Below are positions 59,085 to 64,000 of a stretch of 64,000 nt of DNA, in pieces (the stretch's first letter is position 1; each line of letters opens with the position of its first letter). Both the position numbers and the translations under genes were made by a program. The notes beneath the pieces were generated by a model that was given only the letters and a program-made list of their open reading frames with translations, did no database searches and was not told the DNA's origin. The stretch is from Saccharomycopsis malanga (Eukaryota; Ascomycota; Saccharomycetes; Ascoideales; Saccharomycopsidaceae), in assembly GCA_004014935.1 (NCBI GenBank), contig CP025321.1:1364001-1428000 (forward strand). Direction: 5' to 3'.

Positions 59085-59211
59085 TCTATATAATTAATCC
59101 ATCTTTTTAGCTTTACTTTTTGTAAAATGTCACTGGCCATTGGCCCCTGTGGATTTATGTATGGTTATTTGGTAAAGCCAATAATGCCCATAATAATAAT
59201 AGGCCACTGGG
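59085..59211. terminator. CCT4: CCT4 3' flank
   Basis: Short flank with T-rich stretch and two partial SINE-head-like GGCCACTGGGC motifs (59203 and after). Confidence 0.3.
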
Positions 59212-59315
59212 CGGCCACTGGGCCATTTGGCTCAGTGGTCAGAGCTCTCGAAGAAGAGAAAAACAAGACCTAATAGGAACACAGGTGAGAATATAATAAT
59301 AATAATAATAATAAC

Positions 59316-59346
<31 letters not shown>

Positions 59347-59480
59347 TCATACATTTCAAGCCCAGTACATATCAGTTTCGTATATACGCGCTATGGCCAA
59401 GGAAAACCCAATAATGTCTAACATAATATTCTCACCCATGTTCCTGTTAGGTCTTATTCCTCTTTCTCATTTGAGTCTAC
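59212..59480. mobile_element. Two SINE family A copies sharing one (TAA)n tract
   Basis: 59212-59293 is a plus-strand head (perfect CCACTGGGCCATTTGGCTCA, then AGAGCTCTCGAAGAAGAG) up to the short-form junction. 59294-59345 is (TAA)n. 59346-59480 is a minus-strand short copy from tail through AACATGGGTGAGAATATT to the inter-box region. The two meet at the microsatellite. Confidence 0.75.
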
Positions 59481-59589
59481 TAAATTATCAAGAGGAGCTC
59501 GAATGTTCTAGACAACTACTTATAGTCGAAGGAATAGCTAAACAAACGGAAAGCGCTTTGGGCTATATTTCGGCAAGCAAAACTAGCCA

Positions 59590-59685
59590 ACAAAGATCAG
59601 TACAGTGGCATAAACAATATCTCATGTATCCAGCCAAGTAAAACATAACTCTAGAAGCATATAGAAGCTTACCACGAATGTTACA
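59590..59685 (-). mobile_element. Ty-like LTR fragment
   Basis: The reverse strand starts TGTAACATTCGTGGTAAGCT and contains TATATGCTTCTAGAG. Only the first part of the LTR is clear. Old fossil fragment. Confidence 0.45.
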
Positions 59686-60889
59686 CTTAGGTTATAATGT
59701 AAATCACCACTCTTCTACTCTAACTGCTTCACTTTCTTGCTAAGTATCCATACAAACCCAAAAACAAATATATCTGCTGTATATAGTGACAAAGCCAACA
59801 GTTACACCAATTAGTTTGACATAAATTCATTGGCTAGGCAATCCTCATTTCTGCATGTTGGGACTATTATCTGCAATTATGTGCTTTATTTCAGGGTATC
59901 AGGATACTTTTTTAGCCGAACTGGAGTGGTTATGTGCCATGTGCTAAAATGTGACGGATCAAAAGTAGCCTTCAAAGGTTCGAGTCTTAGCCTTGGTAAT
60001 TGTAGCACTTTTGGATATATATTTCTCTCGTTTTTACGTTAAAGTTTGTATATTTTGGTACTTTAATTACATTTTCGTAATTTTGAATTGTTTTTGAAGC
60101 TAGTGTGGAATGCATAATACTTCGCTTTAGGAAAAATAATGGTATTTATCTGGGAAAGAAGAAAAATGGAAAATTTGTCAAAAATACCATTTTTTTATAT
60201 TGTTATTTCACACACTGCTGAGGAGTGTTATCAATGAAAAACCTTTCTATTCAGTCCTTATAATAAAACATTTATGTTTTAGTCAATTATCTAGTATGGG
60301 CGCTTTCTGAAAACGTGTAAAGATGTTCAAGTTGTATGAAAAGAGTGGGTTAGGGTTTATTTTATGTAATGGATGGATGAGTTTGTATTAATTTGGTAGA
60401 ATCTAGCTTTGTCTCACATTAGGTCGGACAAAGCTCTGTAAATATGGCAATTATAAGGGTTAGTATTAGATTAAGCGGTCTAGCAAAGCTATTATAGCAA
60501 GTATAAGGTGAAGTTGAAACAAAATAAGAAACTTCCAGCAGGAATTGTATTCAAAGAGAGTTGAAGTGCTTTTACTATGTTAACTATCAATTAACTACCG
60601 ATTGTAACTATCGATAACTACGGATTGTAACTTCCAATATTAACTACCGATAACTACCGATATTGACCTCCAACACTGATTATCAATACTATAAATATTT
60701 TCTATTGTAAGCAACTAACACAAATAATATTACATAACAATGTAGAATAATCTAGAGTTATATATATACATATTCAAGTAGCAATACAAGTCCATCCATC
60801 TACTTATCCCGTTTGGTGAAAAATGAAATTTTCCGTGATAGTAAGCAATTTTCAGCTAATAATCACCAAATGTTATTAAAGCAGAAACA
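59686..60889. other. CRD1 upstream spacer with Tbf1-type site, hairpin and short tandem repeats
   Basis: No protein gene. A Tbf1-like GGGTTAGGGTTT lies at 60347-60358. A perfect hairpin (AGCTTTGTC/GACAAAGCT, 13-nt loop) lies at 60405-60435. Repeated TAACTACCGAT-like units are at about 60573-60665. A tRNA-like GGTTCGAGTCT near 59979 lacks the rest of a tRNA. Confidence 0.45.
60347..60358 (+). promoter_or_regulatory. Tbf1-type site GGGTTAGGGTTT
   Basis: Contains TTAGGG in the extended context preferred by telobox factors. Tbf1 is encoded in this window. It lies 530 bp upstream of CRD1 and about 50 bp upstream of a strong hairpin. Confidence 0.45.
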
Positions 60890-61891
60890 ATGAGTGTTTT
60901 GAGACAAGTTTTTGTGAGCCAATTGTGGGCTATTAGACTGGGGAATGTGATGAGAAATGGGTTGAATCGAGTTGGGCGGATGGATTCCATATTATCAAGG
61001 AAAACCAATGTTATATCAACTGGTTGGATCCGCAATTATTGTATAGACAGAAAGGATAAATTGAACAAGTTTGAGAAGAAGAAGATAGAAAAGAAATTGA
61101 CAGAGGAGTTGGAAGAACAATTGGAAAAGAGATCCCAGCAGAAATATAGAAAAAAGAAGTTTACAATTCCATTGCAAAGTCAAAGTCAGAAGATTATGAC
61201 TCCAATTATAGCCAAATCCAAACAATTACAAAAAAAAATCATTACAGAACCTATCAAGAAAATCATTCCTGAGCATGAAAACATCTACACCATTCCAAAC
61301 ATGCTCACGTTGACGAGACTTGTTGCTGCTCCTGCGGTTGGATATTTCATTGTCAAGCACCAAATCACCATTGCATTGCCCTTATTCATATATTCTTGCA
61401 TCACTGATTTTGTCGATGGCTATCTTGCGAGACGATTCAATTTGAAAACCATCATCGGCTCCATAGTGGATCCTATGGCAGACAAACTCTTGATGGTCAT
61501 CACTACCACTGCTCTTGCCATTTCCAGCTACGATTTTCCTGTCTATCTAGCCGTGTTAATTTTGGGAAAAGACATTCTCATGGGTTTTGCCGCAATCTTC
61601 ATCCGCTACAAAACCTTGCCGGCGCCAAAGACGTTCAAACGTTATTGGGATTTCAGTATACCCAGTGTCAAAGTGTTTCCCACCTTGATATCCAAGTTCA
61701 ACACTGGTTTTCAAATGGTATACATCACCATCGCAATCTTCAAGCCAGTAATTGCTCCGTTATTACAACCAGACTCCTTAGAGTTGTTCAACATGTCTTT
61801 CGAGTATTTTGGCTACTTTGTAGGCTTCACAACCCTTCTAGGCGGTGGATCTTACCTCTGGAGTAAAGATGCCGTGAAGGCAATTAAATAA
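60890..61891 (+). CDS. CRD1: Cardiolipin synthase, mitochondrial
   Basis: The 333-aa enzyme condenses CDP-diacylglycerol with phosphatidylglycerol in the inner mitochondrial membrane. The N-terminus (MSVLRQVFVSQLWAIRLGNV, basic, no acidic residues for about 25 residues) is a presequence. A Lys-rich linker (about 50-125) follows. The catalytic CDP-alcohol phosphatidyltransferase domain starts at YTIPNMLTLTRL (about 132), with the complete signature D-x2-D-G-x2-A-R-x8-G-x3-D-x3-D in DFVDGYLARR...GSIVDPMADK (about 169-194). Several membrane helices follow. PGS1 is excluded because it belongs to the phospholipase D fold. Placement after CCT4 matches S. cerevisiae. Confidence 0.95.
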   Translation: MSVLRQVFVSQLWAIRLGNVMRNGLNRVGRMDSILSRKTNVISTGWIRNYCIDRKDKLNKFEKKKIEKKLTEELEEQLEKRSQQKYRKKKFTIPLQSQSQKIMTPIIAKSKQLQKKIITEPIKKIIPEHENIYTIPNMLTLTRLVAAPAVGYFIVKHQITIALPLFIYSCITDFVDGYLARRFNLKTIIGSIVDPMADKLLMVITTTALAISSYDFPVYLAVLILGKDILMGFAAIFIRYKTLPAPKTFKRYWDFSIPSVKVFPTLISKFNTGFQMVYITIAIFKPVIAPLLQPDSLELFNMSFEYFGYFVGFTTLLGGGSYLWSKDAVKAIK

Positions 61892-62246
61892 TTGTATTTT
61901 TTTCTTATATATATTGAACGAAATGCTTATATTCCTGGACTTTTTGTCATTATTACTAGGTAATTATCACATTTTTCATTTCAATGGCCTTTGGCCACAT
62001 GTTTGAATGAAACAATATACACCTTGTATTTTATTGTTAAAAGTATTATCAATACTGTCAATTTCTATTGTTCAATAATTATCATATTGTCATTCTGGGT
62101 AAAACTGCAATTACAAAATAACTCAAAAATCGAACAAATTGGGAGATTTCTAATTTGAAAGGTGACAATTCTCAAGTATACATTGAAAAACTTGTCATTA
62201 TACAATGAATGTGGTTAGGTCTACGCAATTGTTACACAAGAGACTT
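61892..62246. terminator. CRD1: CRD1 3' spacer
   Basis: AT-rich 3' flank with TATATATATTG (about 61906). Otherwise nothing recognised before the LTR. Confidence 0.35.
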
Positions 62247-62566
62247 TGTAATATCAAGATGAAGTTATATTGAACAGGTAAAAAGATAAATTGACTAAAG
62301 GATAGAAGAAGTGCAGGTTAGAGGAGAAAATAGAATCTTAAATAGTGATCAAAATGGAAGCAATTCTCAACAAGGTTTTAGATAATAGTGTAGACCTGTA
62401 AGTGTAAACAAGTGGCTATGGGTACTAATGACAATTCGAGTCAATAAGAATAAGTAAAGGGAAACAAGGAGGGCATTTGTAAGTAGAATAATCATAGGAA
62501 TCCAATGTATCTAGTCGTTCAAACCATAAGACTAGAAGTATATAAAAGTTTAGCGCTAACGATGCA
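62247..62566 (-). mobile_element. Solo LTR of a Ty-like element
   Basis: On the reverse strand it starts TGCATCGTTAGCGCTAAAC, contains TATATACTTCTAGTCTTATG and CACTATTTAAGATTC, and ends CATCTTGATATTACA. About 320 bp, solo, diverged by roughly a quarter from the best copy by eye, so old. Confidence 0.6.
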
Positions 62567-62762
62567 ACTATTATTGATATTGGGAAAATCATCATGCTAT
62601 ATGTTAAATAATCATGATACATTCAAAGTTGGTATTATATTAGATTATGAGTATATTTGTTCATATAAGCTTTTTTACTGATTTTTTTACCAAATCTCGT
62701 TCAACACTAATTGTCATAGCTTCTCTACGCAACTAAAGTTATAATAGAATACTGTATTTAAT
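62567..62762. other. Spacer
   Basis: AT-rich spacer; no feature recognised. Confidence 0.4.
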
Positions 62763-62850
62763 TGTATGTTTATGCGAAACTGGTATTTACTGGGCTAACA
62801 TTAGATGATAATATCATATATTTCAAGCCCAGTACATATCAGTATACTTA
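62763..62850. mobile_element. Back-to-back SINE family A 3' ends
   Basis: A plus-strand 3' end (GCGAAACTGGTATTTACTGG) and a minus-strand 3' end (TTTCAAGCCCAGTACATATC) meet at GATGATAATATC, about 85-120 bp upstream of PCD1. Both tails are short. Confidence 0.6.
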
Positions 62851-62933
62851 GTGCGAGGTGTTATGAAAACAGTAGTAAATGCGATGGGTGAGTCCGTTTT
62901 CTTTCCAAATAACAAAAGTTAGTGATAACAATT

Positions 62934-63989
62934 ATGGATTCGGAGATCAAATATCTAGAAAATATTAGAAATTATCAGGCGGTGTTTTATGAAAGCAATT
63001 TAAGCACTACTGTATGGCATAAGCTCCCGTTATCACGGCGATCTGCTGTTCTTGTATTATTGTTTCTCGGCAAGTATGGGGAATTACGAGTGTTACTCAC
63101 CAAGAGATCACGAAGCTTGCGCAATTTCTCTGGACATATTTCTTTTCCTGGGGGAAAGGCAGACACTGGGCTTGAAACAGAATGGGAAACCGCTCGGCGA
63201 GAATCAGATGAAGAGATTGGTCTTACTCGAGATGATGAACAATTGCACAAGTTTGGTTTGCTGGTAGAGAAACTTACCATGTTACCTTCTTTTTTAGCCC
63301 GAACCTTATTAGCTGTAAGGCCCTGTGTAGGTGTTTTGAAAGCCAGTCCAGAGGAGACGACAGATCAATATCTAGTGGTGAATAACAAACTCTTGAAACT
63401 CACCTTGAATCCCGGGGAAAGCTCCAGTGTCTTTTCCGTACCTCTTCGTGATTTCTATGACCAGCGGAAAACAGTGGGTGTTTCCAAACCAAAGGAGTTG
63501 ATTGGAAAGAAGACTATCCGTACAAATTGGGCTGGCATCAATTGGAATTATAGATCGTATTTGTTTCCTGTCCGTAACGAACAAAACGAAGTCAACTGGC
63601 TACACGAAATCGACGACCTTTCCTCAGAAGATGAAGCGCTTCCAACAATACAAGCTAAAAAACAGCCAGAACTAGAGAAAGCCCGGCAAGAAATCAAACA
63701 TCTGCCGGGCCCTGTAAGAAACGTATGGGGATTAACTGCCAACATTCTCTACGAACTTGCCAATATTGCCTATTCTGGCCAAGATTATTGGAAAAACAAA
63801 CAAAATATCGGCGAAGAAGAAATCATTTACAGCTTGAACCATTATGGTAATCAATTACAGTCAGGCCCTCGAACAGACTTTGAAGTGAATATCATCAATG
63901 GAAATAAACAGACTTCGTTCCTCGATGTACTTCCAGATTCTCAAACAGATCTCATGAAAAAGATTTATAATCCAAAATCCAAAATGTAA
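62934..63989 (+). CDS. PCD1: Nudix hydrolase, Pcd1-type CoA / oxidised-nucleotide diphosphatase
   Basis: The 351-aa protein has a Nudix domain in its first half. RVLLTKRSRSLRNFSGHISF followed by PGGKAD is the UPF0035 motif (LLTxR-x3-R-x3-G-x3-FPGG) that marks the CoA-pyrophosphatase subgroup; the Nudix box continues to ARRESDEEIGL with the metal-binding RExxEExGL (about 89). Yeast Pcd1 hydrolyses CoA derivatives in peroxisomes and 8-oxo-dGTP. The C-terminus (NPKSKM) is not a canonical SKL-type PTS1, so peroxisomal targeting is uncertain. The ATG at 62934 is the first in frame; the frame further upstream begins with GTG. The stop lies 11 bases before the window end. Confidence 0.88.
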   Translation: MDSEIKYLENIRNYQAVFYESNLSTTVWHKLPLSRRSAVLVLLFLGKYGELRVLLTKRSRSLRNFSGHISFPGGKADTGLETEWETARRESDEEIGLTRDDEQLHKFGLLVEKLTMLPSFLARTLLAVRPCVGVLKASPEETTDQYLVVNNKLLKLTLNPGESSSVFSVPLRDFYDQRKTVGVSKPKELIGKKTIRTNWAGINWNYRSYLFPVRNEQNEVNWLHEIDDLSSEDEALPTIQAKKQPELEKARQEIKHLPGPVRNVWGLTANILYELANIAYSGQDYWKNKQNIGEEEIIYSLNHYGNQLQSGPRTDFEVNIINGNKQTSFLDVLPDSQTDLMKKIYNPKSKM

Positions 63990-64000
63990 TGCTGGCTAAC

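Noticed and set aside
1740-63989. Deciding the CTG genetic code from this window
   Set aside because: CTG is rare and falls at positions (for example in ROK1, HBS1 and KIN3) that do not discriminate Leu from Ser; the tRNA(CAG) gene or a genome-wide codon alignment is needed.

Overview
The window is nuclear DNA of a budding yeast (Saccharomycotina). Evidence: compact intron-poor genes orthologous to S. cerevisiae genes, three very short introns (52-66 nt) with a TACTAAC-type branch point close to the acceptor, and yeast-specific proteins (Rap1, Tbf1, Axl1, Rok1, Ies2, Utp10). A Tim17-fold protein resembling the 21.3 kDa subunit of respiratory complex I argues against Saccharomyces and its relatives, which lack complex I. 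CTG codons are rare, and I could not settle whether CTG means Leu or Ser here. Exact species unknown.

Layout. 0-10 kb: 5' end of UTP10 (-), an NAD(P)-binding epimerase-like gene, LSC1 (-), ALG9 (-) and an orphan repetitive ORF. 10-24 kb: RAP1 (-), PPN2 (+), IES2 (-), TBF1 (+). ALG9, PPN2, RAP1 and IES2 also lie together on S. cerevisiae chromosome XIV (YNL219C, YNL217W, YNL216W, YNL215W), so this is an old neighbourhood with local inversions. 26-45 kb: an SPX phosphate transporter, the complex I-like gene (-), a decayed AXL1, ROK1, a mitochondrial NAD+-type carrier and a secreted histidine acid phosphatase. 45-64 kb: KIN3, GSH1 (-, 11-nt first exon), HBS1 (two introns), CCT4, CRD1 and PCD1. 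CCT4-CRD1 is also an S. cerevisiae neighbour pair (YDL143W-YDL142C).

The unusual part is the intergenic DNA. Family A is a short (about 170-330 bp) tRNA-derived SINE: a palindromic head containing a Pol III box A, a box B, a conserved 3' end (GATATGTACTGGGCTTGAAA) and an (ATT)n tail. More than 30 full, truncated or internally deleted copies occur in 64 kb, two with exact 13-14 bp target-site duplications. Family B is about 0.95-1.1 kb, carries a different tRNA-like box A/box B module, and is present six times; two copies share a 768-bp block at about 99% identity, which looks like gene conversion. A third family consists of solo or fragmentary LTRs (TG...CA, about 285-350 bp) of an extinct Ty-like element. 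No reverse transcriptase gene is in the window, so the enzyme that moved family A lies elsewhere or is lost. SINEs are very rarely described in budding yeasts, so families A and B are the strongest candidates for something undescribed.

Functional links: three genes concern phosphate (PPN2, SPX transporter, acid phosphatase), and the first two have CACGTGGG E-boxes of Pho4 type upstream. RAP1 and TBF1, the two main duplex telomere/promoter-binding factors of yeasts, lie 7 kb apart. LSC1, the NAD+-type carrier, CRD1 and the complex I-like gene serve mitochondria; UTP10 and ROK1 serve 18S rRNA processing.
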